Source: Enterococcus sp. DIV0660C (lineage in GTDB: Bacteria > Bacillota > Bacilli > Lactobacillales > Enterococcaceae). Taken from it: a stretch of DNA of 64,000 nt. How positions within the stretch are numbered: the stretch's first letter is position 1; each line of letters opens with the position of its first letter. The notes under the pieces are model-generated. The model was not told the DNA's origin. It ran no database searches and saw nothing but the letters and a program-made list of their open reading frames with translations. Shown piece after piece: positions 37,310 to 47,823 of this stretch. The position numbers were made by a program, and so were the translations under genes. The DNA lies in contig NZ_JAFLWA010000031.1 of assembly GCF_017316125.1 (NCBI RefSeq), positions 61,809 through 125,808 of the forward strand, in the 5' to 3' direction.

Positions 37310-39757
37310 ATGGAAAATCGACAAGAAATCCAAGAATTAACGTTAGAAGAAGTAATGGGTGACCGATTTGGACGTTATTCAAAATATATTATTCAAGAAC
37401 GCGCCTTGCCGGATATTCGTGATGGGCTAAAGCCAGTCCAACGACGAATTTTATATGCAATGAACAAAGATGGGAATACTTATGATAAAGGCTTCCGTAA
37501 GTCTGCGAAATCAGTCGGAAACATTATGGGTAACTATCATCCACACGGGGACAGTAGCATTTATGAAGCAATGGTTCGTATGAGTCAAGACTGGAAGCTC
37601 CGAGAAGTGCTAATTGAAATGCATGGAAATAATGGTAGTATGGACGGCGATCCCCCAGCAGCCATGCGTTATACAGAAGCACGTCTGTCTAAACTAAGTG
37701 GTGAGATGTTAGCTGATATTGAAAAAGATACGGTTGATATGGTTTGGAACTTTGATGACACTGAAAAAGAACCAACCGTTTTACCTGCTAGATATCCAAA
37801 CTTATTGGTAAACGGTTCGACAGGTATCTCAGCGGGGTACGCGACCGAGATACCAACACACAATTTAGGGGAAGTCATTGATGGGACGATTTACCTTATT
37901 GACCATCCTAATGCAAGTTTAGAGAAACTGATGGAATTCATTCCGGGACCTGATTTTCCAACAGGAGGAATCTTACAGGGAAAAGATGAAATCAAAAAAG
38001 CCTTTGAAACTGGTCGTGGAAAAGTAATCTTACGTTCTAAAACAAAAATCGAAGCAATTAAAGGAAACAAAGAACAAATTGTTATTTCTGAAATTCCGTA
38101 TGAAGTCAATAAAGCAACACTTGTGAAAAAAATCGATGAAGTTCGTTTGAACAAAAAAGTGGATGGAATTGCTGAAGTTCGTGATGAAAGTGACCGAACA
38201 GGGTTACAAATCGTTGTGGAATTAAAAAAAGATGCAAATGCACAAGGAATCTTAAATTATCTATTTAAAAACACAGAGCTACAAATTAACTACAACTTTA
38301 ATATGGTAGCCATTGACCATATGACACCACATCAGGTTGGTCTACGAGATATTTTGAGCAGCTATGTGGGACATAGGAAAGACGTGATTACGAAACGTAG
38401 TCAGTATGATTTGGCAAAAGCAGAAAAGCGTCAACATATTGTAGAAGGTTTGATGAAGGCATTATCGATCTTAGATCAAGTGATTGCGACAATTCGTGAA
38501 AGTAAAGATAAACGTGACGCAAAGAAAAATTTGGTGGATGTTTTCCAGTTTACGGAAGAACAAGCAGAAGCAATTGTGACGTTACAACTTTACCGTTTAA
38601 CAAACACCGATATCACTGAACTTCAAAAAGAATCTGAACAATTGATTGCGCAAATCACGGAATTAAATAAAATTCTTTCAGATGATAAAGAATTATTTTC
38701 ATTAATGAAAAAAGAATTGCGTGAAGTGAAAAAAAATTATGCAACAAAGCGTATTACAACAATTGAAGATGAGATCGAAGAAATAAAAATTGATACGAAA
38801 GTGTTAGTTGCACAAGAAGACGTAGTCGTTAGCGTTACGCATGAGGGATATGTGAAACGAAGTAGCATACGCTCTTATAGTGCTTCAAAACCAGAAGAGA
38901 TTGGTATGCGTGAAGGTGATTACCTTCTATACACGGGCGAATTAAGTACATTAGATCATGTCTTGTTTGTGACGAATAAAGCAAATATGATTTATCGTCC
39001 TGTCCACGAGTTACCAGACCTAAAATGGAAGGAAGTCGGAGAACACATTTCGCAAACAATTTTGAATTTGTCCATGGACGAATCGATAATTGCAGTGTTC
39101 CCATACACGAAAATCCAACCAGAACAAACCTTTATTTTTATCAGTAAAAATGGCATGATCAAACAAACGAGAATGACTGAATTTGAACCATGGCGTACGT
39201 ATAAGAGTCGTCCACTTAGTTCGATGAAACTAAAAGACGAGGACGAGCTGATAGCGGTCTATTTAGAAGAGGAACAAACAGATTTAGATGTCTTTTTAGT
39301 TACCTATCAAGGAATGGGCTTAAGGTACCCATTAGTTGAAGTGCCAGTCGTTGGTGCAAAAGCAGCAGGAGTGAAAGCCATCAATCTCAAAGAGGATGAC
39401 ACGGTAACAAATGGATTATTAGTTTTGGCTGAAGGCGATACGCCAATCGTCATCGTCACACAAAGAGGTGCAGTCAAACGAATGCTTGCGCAAGAAATCT
39501 CACAAACTTCACGCGCAAAACGTGGTGTACAAGTTTTAAGAGAATTGAAGAAAAACCCTCATCGAGTGGTTTATATGTCAGAAGGAACAAGTCGTGAATT
39601 ATCAATTGTGAACCAAAAAGGAAAACAAGTAGAATTTAATCCAACTGATTTTCCAATTGGTGACCGGACTTCGAATGGTTCGTTTGTGTTGGATGAAAAA
39701 CAAGGCGGAGAGATTATCGATGTCCTTGAAACGAACAACACAAAAATAGAAGAATAA
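37310..39757 (+). CDS. parC: DNA topoisomerase IV subunit A
   Basis: 815 residues. Winged-helix/tower breakage-reunion part and C-terminal beta-pinwheel repeats (GYVKRSSIRSY, GMIKQTRMTEF, GAVKRMLAQE). The active-site Tyr is in AMRYTEARLS. The quinolone-determining segment HPHGDSSIYEAMVR has Ser82 and Glu86, equivalent to E. coli Ser80 and Glu84, both wild type. AGGAGGTCACCTG ribosome binding site, 11 bases after parE. Confidence 0.96.
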   Translation: MENRQEIQELTLEEVMGDRFGRYSKYIIQERALPDIRDGLKPVQRRILYAMNKDGNTYDKGFRKSAKSVGNIMGNYHPHGDSSIYEAMVRMSQDWKLREVLIEMHGNNGSMDGDPPAAMRYTEARLSKLSGEMLADIEKDTVDMVWNFDDTEKEPTVLPARYPNLLVNGSTGISAGYATEIPTHNLGEVIDGTIYLIDHPNASLEKLMEFIPGPDFPTGGILQGKDEIKKAFETGRGKVILRSKTKIEAIKGNKEQIVISEIPYEVNKATLVKKIDEVRLNKKVDGIAEVRDESDRTGLQIVVELKKDANAQGILNYLFKNTELQINYNFNMVAIDHMTPHQVGLRDILSSYVGHRKDVITKRSQYDLAKAEKRQHIVEGLMKALSILDQVIATIRESKDKRDAKKNLVDVFQFTEEQAEAIVTLQLYRLTNTDITELQKESEQLIAQITELNKILSDDKELFSLMKKELREVKKNYATKRITTIEDEIEEIKIDTKVLVAQEDVVVSVTHEGYVKRSSIRSYSASKPEEIGMREGDYLLYTGELSTLDHVLFVTNKANMIYRPVHELPDLKWKEVGEHISQTILNLSMDESIIAVFPYTKIQPEQTFIFISKNGMIKQTRMTEFEPWRTYKSRPLSSMKLKDEDELIAVYLEEEQTDLDVFLVTYQGMGLRYPLVEVPVVGAKAAGVKAINLKEDDTVTNGLLVLAEGDTPIVIVTQRGAVKRMLAQEISQTSRAKRGVQVLRELKKNPHRVVYMSEGTSRELSIVNQKGKQVEFNPTDFPIGDRTSNGSFVLDEKQGGEIIDVLETNNTKIEE

Positions 39758-39776
39758 CTGTATTATTTTTTGTTGA

Positions 39777-39817
39777 AGGGGCACAATCTGTAGTAGTACA
39801 GATTGTGCCCCTTTTTT
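39777..39817 (+). terminator. Intrinsic terminator after parC
   Basis: GGGGCACAATCTGT / ACAGATTGTGCCCC perfect 14-bp stem, 6-base loop, T-run. Confidence 0.95.
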
Positions 39818-39855
39818 CATTTGCTAACTAGAATAAATTGAACTTTTTTAATTAA

Positions 39856-39873
39856 ATATGAAAGTGTTCACAA
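39856..39873. promoter_or_regulatory. Candidate Rex operator upstream of pflB
   Basis: ATATGAA-AGTG-TTCACAA fits the redox-sensor Rex consensus TTGTGAA-N4-TTCACAA with 12 of 14 defined bases. A weaker second match TTGTTAA-AGAA-AAAACAA lies at 39931-39948, directly upstream of the pflB -35. Rex releases DNA when NADH rises and controls fermentation genes in related bacteria. Confidence 0.5.
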
Positions 39874-39956
39874 TGCTTAAAGCTTGGTGTTGCAGCGTTG
39901 TTTAGTAATGTAGTTATTAAAATCTAAAAATTGTTAAAGAAAAAACAAGAAAACCC

Positions 39957-39984
39957 TTGCAAAGATGACGCTCTGTGTTATACT
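39957..39984 (+). promoter_or_regulatory. Promoter of pflB
   Basis: TTGCAA (39957-39962), 16-base spacer ending in TG-rich GTGT, TATACT (39979-39984). The transcript leader carries a small palindrome CTGTT...AACAG before the AGGAGG ribosome binding site. Confidence 0.65.
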
Positions 39985-40035
39985 AATCACGTAAAAACTG
40001 TTACATAAAACAGAAACTTTTAGGAGGTCCATACA

Positions 40036-42264
40036 ATGGAGCAATGGAATGGATTTAAAGGAAAAACCTGGAAAGAAGAAGTAAACGTTAGAGATTTTAT
40101 CCAAGAAAACTATACCCCTTATGATGGGAATGACGAATTTTTAGCTGGTCCAACAGAAGCAACAACAAAACTTTGGGATCAAGTAATGGAATTGAACAAA
40201 CAAGAGCGTGAAGCTGGTGGCGTATTAGATATGGATACTAAAGTCGTATCTACAATTACTTCACATGGTCCAGGCTACTTGAATAAAGATTTAGAAACAG
40301 TTGTTGGATTCCAAACAGAAAAACCATTTAAACGTAGCTTGCAACCATTTGGTGGAATCAGAATGTCTGAACAAGCAGCTGAAGCTTACGGCTTTGAAAT
40401 TGATTCAGAAGTTTCTCACATTTTCCGTGATTATCGTAAAACACATAACCAAGGTGTTTTTGATGCATACACACCAGAAATTCGTGCAGCACGTCGTTCA
40501 GGTGTTATCACTGGTCTTCCTGATGCTTATGGTCGTGGACGTATCATTGGTGATTACCGTCGAGTAGCACTTTATGGTGTAGATTATTTGATTAAAGAAA
40601 AACAAGTTGATTTGTCTAACTGTGGTATTGGCATCATGTCAGATGATATCATTCGCCAACGTGAAGAATTGAACGAACAAATCCGTGCGTTAAGTGAGTT
40701 GAAAGAATTAGGAAATATCTACGGTTTCGATATTTCAGAACCTGCTACAAATGCAAAAGAAGCATTCCAATGGTTATATCTTGGATATTTAGCAGCAATC
40801 AAAGAACAAAATGGTGCAGCAATGTCATTAGGACGTACCTCAACATTCTTAGATATCTATGTGGAACGTGATTTACAAAATGGCGTTATTACTGAAGAAG
40901 AAGCACAAGAAATCGTTGACCATTTTGTTATGAAACTACGTCTTGTTAAATTTGCTCGTACACCAGATTACAACGCATTGTTCTCAGGTGACCCAACTTG
41001 GGTTACAGAATCAATCGCGGGTATCGGTGAAGATGGACGCCACATGGTAACTAAAAATAGTTTCCGTTTCTTACACACGTTATCAAACTTAGGACCAGCT
41101 CCGGAACCAAACTTAACTGTTTTATGGTCAACTCGTTTACCACATAACTTTAAAACTTTCTGTGCAAAAATGAGTATCCAAACATCAGCTATCCAATACG
41201 AAAATGACGATGTTATGCGTAAACATTGGGGCGACGACTATGGAATTGCTTGCTGTGTATCAGCAATGAGAATTGGTAAACAAATGCAATTCTTTGGCGC
41301 TCGTGCAAACTTAGCCAAAACATTGTTGTATGCAATCAACGGTGGGGTTGACGAAAAATCAAAAGCTCAAGTTGGACCTAAATATCAACCAATTACTTCA
41401 GAAGTTCTTGATTACAATGAAGTAATGGAAAAATACGATGTCATGATGGACTGGATCACTGAATTATATGTGAATACATTGAATATCATTCACTATATGC
41501 ATGATAAATATTCATATGAACGTATTGAAATGGCTTTACAAGATACAGATATCTTGCGCACAATGGCAACTGGTATTGCTGGATTCTCAGTAGCAGTTGA
41601 CTCATTATCAGCAATCAAATATGCAACTGTCCGCACAGTTCGTGATGAAAATGGAATTGTTGAAGATTACGAAATTGAAGGTGACTACCCTAAATATGGT
41701 AATAATGATGACCGTGTAGATGAAATTGCTGTTCAATTACTAAAAACATTTATGACAAAAGTGAAACGTAATAAAACTTATCGTAATTCAACACCAACTA
41801 CTTCAATTCTTACAATCACTTCAAATGTTGTGTATGGTAAGAAAACAGGTAATACACCTGATGGTCGTCGCGCAGGCGAACCATTTGCACCAGGTGCTAA
41901 CCCAATGCATGGTCGCGATACACACGGAGCATTAGCAAGCTTGTCTTCAGTAGCAAAATTACCATATGAATATTCATTAGATGGTATTTCAAATACATTC
42001 TCAATCGTACCTAAAGCTTTAGGTCGTGACGAAGAAACACAAGAAGAAAACTTAGCAACAATGCTTGATGGTTATGCGAAGAAAATGGGTCACCATTTAA
42101 ATATCAACGTATTCAACCGTGATACTTTATTGGATGCCCAAGAACATCCAGAAAAATATCCTCAATTAACTATCCGTGTTTCTGGATATGCAGTAAACTT
42201 CATTAAGTTAACACGCGAACAACAAAATGATGTAATTGCGCGTACAATGCACGAATCAATGTAA
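40036..42264 (+). CDS. pflB: Formate C-acetyltransferase (pyruvate formate-lyase)
   Basis: 742 residues. Converts pyruvate and CoA into acetyl-CoA and formate under anaerobic conditions. The paired catalytic cysteines are in [12 protein letters not shown], and the glycyl-radical site near the C-terminus is RVSGYAVNF. Length is normal. Strong AGGAGG and codon bias toward frequent codons point to high expression. It is activated by PflA, encoded next, and probably controlled by Rex. Confidence 0.97.
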   Translation: MEQWNGFKGKTWKEEVNVRDFIQENYTPYDGNDEFLAGPTEATTKLWDQVMELNKQEREAGGVLDMDTKVVSTITSHGPGYLNKDLETVVGFQTEKPFKRSLQPFGGIRMSEQAAEAYGFEIDSEVSHIFRDYRKTHNQGVFDAYTPEIRAARRSGVITGLPDAYGRGRIIGDYRRVALYGVDYLIKEKQVDLSNCGIGIMSDDIIRQREELNEQIRALSELKELGNIYGFDISEPATNAKEAFQWLYLGYLAAIKEQNGAAMSLGRTSTFLDIYVERDLQNGVITEEEAQEIVDHFVMKLRLVKFARTPDYNALFSGDPTWVTESIAGIGEDGRHMVTKNSFRFLHTLSNLGPAPEPNLTVLWSTRLPHNFKTFCAKMSIQTSAIQYENDDVMRKHWGDDYGIACCVSAMRIGKQMQFFGARANLAKTLLYAINGGVDEKSKAQVGPKYQPITSEVLDYNEVMEKYDVMMDWITELYVNTLNIIHYMHDKYSYERIEMALQDTDILRTMATGIAGFSVAVDSLSAIKYATVRTVRDENGIVEDYEIEGDYPKYGNNDDRVDEIAVQLLKTFMTKVKRNKTYRNSTPTTSILTITSNVVYGKKTGNTPDGRRAGEPFAPGANPMHGRDTHGALASLSSVAKLPYEYSLDGISNTFSIVPKALGRDEETQEENLATMLDGYAKKMGHHLNINVFNRDTLLDAQEHPEKYPQLTIRVSGYAVNFIKLTREQQNDVIARTMHESM

Positions 42265-42273
42265 CAAAAGTCA

Positions 42274-42312
42274 AGGAGGCGGATGGACTGATTCAGTCGA
42301 TTCGCCTTTTTT
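42274..42312 (+). terminator. Terminator between pflB and pflA
   Basis: AGGCGGAT / ATTCGCCT outer stem with inner GACTGA/TCAGTC, then six Ts. As it separates pflB from pflA on the same strand, it likely reduces pflA relative to pflB by partial termination, or pflA uses its own promoter. Confidence 0.8.
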
Positions 42313-42344
42313 ACTTGAAAAGTCATTATTAGGAGGACACGTCT

Positions 42345-43106
42345 ATGACAACACCTGTAACAGGTTTTATTCACTCAACTGAAAGCTTTGGGTCCGTCGA
42401 CGGCCCTGGTATCCGTTTTATCGCATTTATGCAAGGATGTCGGATGCGTTGTCAATTTTGTCATAATCCAGATACTTGGAATATTGGCGGTGGTGTTGAA
42501 CGATCAACAGACGATGTGTTAAATGAAGCACTTGCTTACCGAGAATTTTGGGGAGATAAAGGTGGTATTACTATTAGTGGTGGTGAGCCTTTACTGCAAT
42601 TAGATTTTTTAATCGATCTTTTCAAAAAAGCAAAAGCGCAAGGGGTTCATACAACAATTGATACATGTGGTAAACCTTTTACGCGTGAAGAACCATTTTT
42701 CAGTAAATTTGAAGAGCTAATGGAATACACAGATTTGTTATTATTTGATATCAAACATATCGATAATGATCAACATAAAATTTTGACAGCGAATGGAAAC
42801 CAAAATATTCTGGAAATGGCACAATACTTGTCAGAAATCGGTAAACCTGTTTGGATTAGACACGTTCTTGTTCCTGAACGTAGTGACTACGATGAGTATC
42901 TGATTCGGTTAGATGAATTTATCAAAACGCTGGATAATGTGGATAAGGTGGAGATTCTACCTTACCATACCATGGGTCGGTATAAGTGGGAAACATTAGG
43001 CTTGAAGTACCCATTAGATGGAATTGAACCACCGACGAAAGAACGTGTAGAAAACGCAAAACAATTACTTCACACAGAAGATTACCAAGGATATTTAGCT
43101 AGATAG
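42345..43106 (+). CDS. pflA: Pyruvate formate-lyase activating enzyme
   Basis: 253 residues, radical SAM protein. The [4Fe-4S] cluster cysteines are in [15 protein letters not shown] (CxxxCxxC); SAM contacts are in [11 protein letters not shown] and TTIDTCGKP. It installs the glycyl radical on PflB. AGGAGGACACGTCT before ATG 42345. Confidence 0.96.
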   Translation: MTTPVTGFIHSTESFGSVDGPGIRFIAFMQGCRMRCQFCHNPDTWNIGGGVERSTDDVLNEALAYREFWGDKGGITISGGEPLLQLDFLIDLFKKAKAQGVHTTIDTCGKPFTREEPFFSKFEELMEYTDLLLFDIKHIDNDQHKILTANGNQNILEMAQYLSEIGKPVWIRHVLVPERSDYDEYLIRLDEFIKTLDNVDKVEILPYHTMGRYKWETLGLKYPLDGIEPPTKERVENAKQLLHTEDYQGYLAR

Positions 43107-43111
43107 TTTTG

Positions 43112-43152
43112 AAACGGAAAAGGAAGTTAGTATTGCTCTTTTCCGTTTTTTT
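43112..43152 (+). terminator. Intrinsic terminator after pflA
   Basis: AAACGGAAAAG / CTTTTCCG hairpin with T-run immediately after the pflA stop. Confidence 0.88.
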
Positions 43153-43192
43153 GCTATTATTAAATAGGAGAAAGAACAAAGGAGCGAATGAC

Positions 43193-44119
43193 ATGTCAAA
43201 AATTTTAGTTTTTGGACACCAAAATCCAGATACAGATGCAATTGGTGCGGCGATTGCATTTTCACATTTACAAAATGAATTAGGAAAACAAACAGAAGCT
43301 GTAGCATTAGGCATACCGAATGAAGAAACACAATTTGCCTTAGATTCATTTGGATTAACAGCACCTCGCGTAGTAGGGTCAGCGAAAGCAGAAGATGCAG
43401 CTGTTATGTTGGTTGACCATAATGAATTTCAACAAAGTATTTCAGATATTGCAGAGGTAACGATTTTATCTGTGGTGGATCATCATCGCATCGCAAATTT
43501 TGAAACAGCTAATCCTTTATATTACCGTGCCGAACCAGTTGGTTGCACAAGCACAATCGTTTTGAAAATGTACAAAGAAAATCAAGTAAGCATTCCAAAA
43601 GAAATTGCCGGAATCATGCTTTCAGCTATTATTTCTGATACATTACTATTCAAATCACCAACTTCTACACCTGAAGACGAAAAAGCAGCACAAGAGCTTG
43701 CTGAAATCGCAGAAGTAGATCTAAATGTTTATGGTCTAGAAATGTTAAAAGCAGGTACAAAATTAAGCGATAAATCAGCTGCAACCTTGCTTGATTTAGA
43801 TGCAAAAAGTTTCCCAATGGGAGACAAGAATGTCCGTATTGCTCAGGTTAATACAGTTGACTTGAATGAAGTAATGGATCGTCAAGCTGAGTTAGAAACA
43901 GCCATGGCTAAAGAAATGACTGCAAATGGTTATGATTTGTTTGTTTTAGTTGTCACGAATATTTTAGACAGCGACTCAGAATTATTGGTTGCTGGAGATG
44001 ACAAAGAAAAAGTTGAAGCAGCATTCCAAACAAAATTAACAAACAATCGTGCATTTTTAAAAGGCGTTGTTTCTCGTAAAAAACAAGTTGTTCCTCAATT
44101 AACAGAAGTTTTTAGTTAA
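43193..44119 (+). CDS. ppaC: Manganese-dependent inorganic pyrophosphatase
   Basis: 308 residues, family II PPase of the DHH superfamily. Metal ligands in [12 protein letters not shown], and [10 protein letters not shown]. The C-terminal DHHA2 domain ends with the substrate-binding RKKQVVPQL. The frame runs upstream through the pflA terminator to 43109, but AAAGGAGCGAATGAC sets the start at ATG 43193. Confidence 0.96.
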   Translation: MSKILVFGHQNPDTDAIGAAIAFSHLQNELGKQTEAVALGIPNEETQFALDSFGLTAPRVVGSAKAEDAAVMLVDHNEFQQSISDIAEVTILSVVDHHRIANFETANPLYYRAEPVGCTSTIVLKMYKENQVSIPKEIAGIMLSAIISDTLLFKSPTSTPEDEKAAQELAEIAEVDLNVYGLEMLKAGTKLSDKSAATLLDLDAKSFPMGDKNVRIAQVNTVDLNEVMDRQAELETAMAKEMTANGYDLFVLVVTNILDSDSELLVAGDDKEKVEAAFQTKLTNNRAFLKGVVSRKKQVVPQLTEVFS

Positions 44120-44130
44120 TTACTGATTTA

Positions 44131-44166
44131 GCTGAGTCGAGCGTAAACTGCGACTCAGCTTTTTTT
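44131..44166 (+). terminator. Intrinsic terminator after ppaC
   Basis: GCTGAGTCG / CGACTCAGC stem, 11-base loop, seven Ts. Confidence 0.92.
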
Positions 44167-44207
44167 ATCACGAATGAAGATAGAAGTTGAATGGAGTGAG
44201 GGAGCAA

Positions 44208-45077
44208 ATGAATTATTTTTATTCACCCAAAAATAAAGTTTATCAAAAATTGGTGGCTGATCCGCTGTTCTCACCAGTTATTACGTATTTAAGTGAGCAG
44301 CCCGAGCCAGTCATTTTGAGAGAATTAAAACAAGTTTTTCCTCAGCGAAAATTTGAATATTTTTTGGATCAATTGATTGAAGCTGGACTAGTTAAACGAG
44401 AACAAAGGAGATACGAATTAAGCTTCCCAATCTTCACAGAAAATGAAGCTAACTATCAAGAAATCATTGCTAGTCAAGCTCAGCGATTAAGTGAGCAGCT
44501 TTCTAAGCTTTCCAAAGATGAGCAACAATTCATTTTAGGAGAAACACTTTGGTCAATTTGTTTTGAAGAAGATAGTAAAGTTTTTTATGGCTACAAAGGT
44601 GAGACAGAAGAAACGACACGAAAGACGATTGCCGGAAATGAAGCCTATCAATTTGTTTCAATTTCTACTACAAAAAACTTTCCGGTAACAATAGCGAATT
44701 ATTTCTTCGTTCAAAAAAATAAGCCTACACAATTCCCAAATTTTTCATCATTAGCAACTTTGCTGGGGGATGTGAATGAAGTCTATTATTTTGATCAAGT
44801 GGAAGTGATCATTGAACGTATCCGGCTAAATAAATTTAAAAATCGCCGTCCAAATATTTTTTTGGAATCCTTAATCCAGACAAAAACCATTCAATCAGAA
44901 CCGGCTTTTGAATTATTGTTACCGGTTCTTGAAAATAAAAAAGAGTTGAGTGACGTTCAGCTTACTGAAATAGTTGGTCTAACTGAATCAGAAGTTGCTT
45001 TCGTTCACAGAAAAATGTATGAAGAAGTGAAACAATCTCTTGGGTTAACGGCATATTCTTATATCAAAGCAAAATAA
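44208..45077 (+). CDS. DUF1803-like protein with winged-helix N-terminus
   Basis: 289 residues. Residues 1-75 (PLFSPVITYLSEQPEP, ILRELKQVFPQRKFEYFLD, LVKREQRRYELSFPIF) look like a winged helix and resemble DUF1803 proteins encoded next to ppaC in streptococci. The rest is alpha/beta with no motif I recognise. GAGGGAGC precedes ATG 44208; the upstream TTG at 44187 has no ribosome binding site. Possible DNA-binding regulator; the function is unknown. Confidence 0.6.
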   Translation: MNYFYSPKNKVYQKLVADPLFSPVITYLSEQPEPVILRELKQVFPQRKFEYFLDQLIEAGLVKREQRRYELSFPIFTENEANYQEIIASQAQRLSEQLSKLSKDEQQFILGETLWSICFEEDSKVFYGYKGETEETTRKTIAGNEAYQFVSISTTKNFPVTIANYFFVQKNKPTQFPNFSSLATLLGDVNEVYYFDQVEVIIERIRLNKFKNRRPNIFLESLIQTKTIQSEPAFELLLPVLENKKELSDVQLTEIVGLTESEVAFVHRKMYEEVKQSLGLTAYSYIKAK

Positions 45078-45118
45078 AACATCCAGACAAACTTTCAATC
45101 GTTTGTCTGGATGTTTTA
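45076..45118. terminator. Bidirectional terminator
   Basis: AAAACATCCAGACAAA / TTTGTCTGGATGTTTT between the DUF1803-like gene and the convergent membrane-protein gene. Confidence 0.92.
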
Positions 45119-45730
45119 TTTATATGTTTTGTTTCGTTGATATTGCCACATTAAGAATGCTAAACAAATCACAAATAAGAAATCAAAACAGTTACTGACA
45201 TCTTGAATAATAGTTGTTTGGATCGTGGGTGCAAATGCCAAAAACAAAAAAGCAAAAAAGTTATAGCCAAAACAAATGAGTGAGATCCAGCAAAAGAAAG
45301 GATTTAATTTCAATTCTTTAAATACTAACGAGAAGAAAAAGAAAGAAAAAATTGCTAAGGTAACCACTAAGCCATTTAAAATAAAAAAGAAAAGCGAATT
45401 TTGATTAAAGGTATAGAGTAAAACAGCCAAGAATGAAAACAATTTTAATGCGATAAAAATAAATGAAGCTTCCGCTAGTTCTTTTGTTTTTTCTAAGTAA
45501 ACATAGCGCGAAAAAAAGATAGCAAACAAAAGTGACGATAAAGAAGACAAGATAAGTAAGCCTGCACTCTGGTCCAATGTATTAAGTGTTGAATAATCCA
45601 GTAAGAGCCATCCAAGTGCATGGTTTGGTGCATCAGAAGTTGTAGAAAAGGTATGTAAGACAAAAAATAGGATTGCCAATAGTCCAAATAGCGAAGCTAA
45701 TTGGAGATAAATCATTGTTTTTCGATACAT
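45116..45730 (-). CDS. Six-span membrane protein, unknown
   Basis: 204 residues with about six hydrophobic segments and a short basic C-terminus (QYQRNKTYK). The first segment is LASLFGLLAILFFVLHTF. I do not recognise the family. The longest ORF starts at 45868, but its first 46 residues are not consistent with the rest. ATG 45730 with GGAG 11 bases upstream is the best start. Monocistronic. Confidence 0.6.
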   Translation of the reverse strand: MYRKTMIYLQLASLFGLLAILFFVLHTFSTTSDAPNHALGWLLLDYSTLNTLDQSAGLLILSSLSSLLFAIFFSRYVYLEKTKELAEASFIFIALKLFSFLAVLLYTFNQNSLFFFILNGLVVTLAIFSFFFFSLVFKELKLNPFFCWISLICFGYNFFAFLFLAFAPTIQTTIIQDVSNCFDFLFVICLAFLMWQYQRNKTYK

Positions 45731-45889
45731 TTCAAGTAGTTCTCCAATACTAAAAAATGATATTTTGCATATATTATCATAACAAAACAATGAGCTTTTG
45801 TCGAGGGTTAGACAAAAATAAACCGGTTCAAACAAATAGAATTTGCTAAACCGGTATGAGAAAATCATTTCTTTTTTGATTAAAAAAAT

Positions 45890-46432
45890 TTAATTTTTTT
45901 GACGTTTCCGGACTTTTTTCGTCCAAAATCCTCCAGAAATATATTTTGGTTCATAGGAAATAATGAATGCACGTTCTTCGACTGTTTTGATCAAGTGATA
46001 GAGCTCACGTTCACTTTTACGTGGAGAAAGGATTTCTAAAACTAATCGTTCACCCTCAAGTCCCATTGCAGAAGTTTGTGTAACTCCGTACCCGTTTTCT
46101 CGCAAAATTCGAGGCAAATTTTTATCTTCAGAGGTATTTGTTGGCAAAATCGTCGTAACCATGATGTAGCCAAGTGCTAATTTGTCTTCAATCAAGATCC
46201 CTACACTGATTCCTACAGCATAGCCGAGTGCGTAAACAAAGAGATTTAAAGGATTATCTAAACGATCAAGAACGAGAGAAAGCCCCATAATATAAATAAT
46301 TATTTCAACCATACTTACTAAAGGAGCAATCAAGCGATAGCCCTTCATCGTCAGCATAAATCTTAAGGTATTTAGCGTAATATACGCAAAATTGATAATA
46401 AAAATCATTAGTAACATTTTTGGATCAACCAT
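45890..46432 (-). CDS. UPF0316 / DUF2179 membrane protein (YebE type)
   Basis: About 180 residues. Three membrane segments in the first 95 residues (FIINFAYITLNTLRFML, LVSMVEIIIYIMGLSLVL, YALGYAVGISVGILIEDKL), then a cytoplasmic DUF2179 domain (VTQTSAMGLEGERLVLEI, ERELYHLIKTVEERAF). Such proteins are widespread in Firmicutes without a defined role. ATG follows GGGGGAG; a TTG one codon upstream is also possible. The end coordinates could be off by one because of a homopolymer. Confidence 0.82.
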   Translation of the reverse strand: MVDPKMLLMIFIINFAYITLNTLRFMLTMKGYRLIAPLVSMVEIIIYIMGLSLVLDRLDNPLNLFVYALGYAVGISVGILIEDKLALGYIMVTTILPTNTSEDKNLPRILRENGYGVTQTSAMGLEGERLVLEILSPRKSERELYHLIKTVEERAFIISYEPKYISGGFWTKKVRKRQKN

Positions 46433-46569
46433 CAAAACACTCCCCCTATTTCTTTCTTCTCTACAATAGCAAAAAAATCAAAATTTGGGAAAAAATTAAA
46501 GTATCTTCATTTGAAAAAAATTAAAAAAAGATTATAATTGTATTATAAAGACGATGGGTAGGTGATGCT

Positions 46570-46968
46570 ATGAAAAAGATCAATCAAATTATTTGTGTTA
46601 GCCATCTATTGAGTATGGTCTTTAGCGTATATTTAGCTGTTTATGCCGTTCAAGAAACGTTTGAGGTAGAGGATCTATTCTTCTCACTATCCATCATTGA
46701 TTACTTTCTATTAAGCGTTATCTTCTTTCTAGTCCTTTTTATTGGGAGTATGTTTGGTGGTGTAGCTAGCTTTCTTCGCTTTTCCATTTATCCGGTACTT
46801 ACATTGTTACTGGGAATAATTGGAATATCTTCTCTTTTTTTATTTCCGCAATGGTATTTACAATCGACTTTGCTTTTTTTTAGTAGTATTAGCATTTTTC
46901 AAATTTTAAGTAGCAGTTGGTTATTTTTTCAAAATATAAATTTAATTAAGTTAGGTGACTCGAAGTGA
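46570..46968 (+). CDS. Four-span membrane protein, unknown
   Basis: 132 residues, four hydrophobic segments, otherwise featureless (GSMFGGVASFLRF between spans 2 and 3). No family recognised. ATG 46570 after GGGTAGGTGATGCT; TATAAT around 46532 is a likely -10. The stop overlaps the start of the next gene by four bases (GTGA), so this protein and the hydrolase are translated together. Confidence 0.65.
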   Translation: MKKINQIICVSHLLSMVFSVYLAVYAVQETFEVEDLFFSLSIIDYFLLSVIFFLVLFIGSMFGGVASFLRFSIYPVLTLLLGIIGISSLFLFPQWYLQSTLLFFSSISIFQILSSSWLFFQNINLIKLGDSK

Positions 46969-47741
46969 ATCCAATCGTAATGAAACGTAAAGTGAAAGCA
47001 ATTCCCGTGTTAGAAGTTGTTTTAGAAGAATTCAAAAGCAAAAAAATTCCAGTGGTTGTCTACTATCACGGCTGGCAAACAAGTAAGGAATTGGTTCTGA
47101 CACAAGGTAGAAAAATTGCGCAGTATGGGATTCGAGTCATTTTGCCAGATGCAATGAATCATGGCGAACGGAAACAGCCTGTGTCTTCCATTCCCTCTTA
47201 CACGTTTTGGAATAGTATTTATGGCAATTTATTCGAATTTGAAACACTGATGGAACATCTTGACAAGCGCGGTTTACTCCATGAAAAAGTAGCGGTAGGC
47301 GGTGTTTCGATGGGGGGGATGACTACTTGCGCATTACTTAGTCATCACCCTAGGCTTATTGCTGGTGCCTGTTTAATGGGGTCACCTGCGCCACTAGCTT
47401 ACGGACAAGGAATCAAGGCGCGTGCTAAACAACTCGATCTTACTTTACCTAAAGATTATTTTGAATTGATTTCTTGGGTTGAAAGATATGATCTGTCTTT
47501 GAATCCACAGCGTTTAGCTGGAAGACCTTTGTTTTTTTGGCATGGAAAGAAAGATGAGAAAATTCCTTTCGAACAGACCGCTGATTTTGTAAGTGCTAAT
47601 CAATGGACTCAAGCAGGGCGGCAGATTCTTTTTCATCCTTCAGAAAAGCAAGGGCATTTAGTTGAAATTCCATTGATGGAAGAGGCAGCGGCTTTTTTTT
47701 ACAAATGTTTGATTAAGGGAAACCATGAAGAAAAGATGTAA
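46965..47741 (+). CDS. Alpha/beta hydrolase (YitV/YjfP-like esterase)
   Basis: 258 residues with the complete alpha/beta-hydrolase layout: oxyanion YYHGWQTSKE, PDAMNHGERK, nucleophile Ser in GGVSMGGMTT, acid Asp in HGKKDEKIPFE and His in QGHLVEIPLM. Substrate likely a small carboxyl ester. GTG start at 46965 is set by the four-base overlap with the upstream gene. Confidence 0.88.
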   Translation: MNPIVMKRKVKAIPVLEVVLEEFKSKKIPVVVYYHGWQTSKELVLTQGRKIAQYGIRVILPDAMNHGERKQPVSSIPSYTFWNSIYGNLFEFETLMEHLDKRGLLHEKVAVGGVSMGGMTTCALLSHHPRLIAGACLMGSPAPLAYGQGIKARAKQLDLTLPKDYFELISWVERYDLSLNPQRLAGRPLFFWHGKKDEKIPFEQTADFVSANQWTQAGRQILFHPSEKQGHLVEIPLMEEAAAFFYKCLIKGNHEEKM

Positions 47742-47823
47742 GAAAATCGTATTCAGTAGTTGAAAAGGAATAAGGGTTTTTGAATAAAGGTATTTTTTGA
47801 GTGAAGTTCTTATTTCTAGTAAT

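Noticed and set aside
37310..39757. Fluoroquinolone-resistance substitutions in ParC
   Set aside because: The quinolone-determining Ser82 and Glu86 are the wild-type residues.
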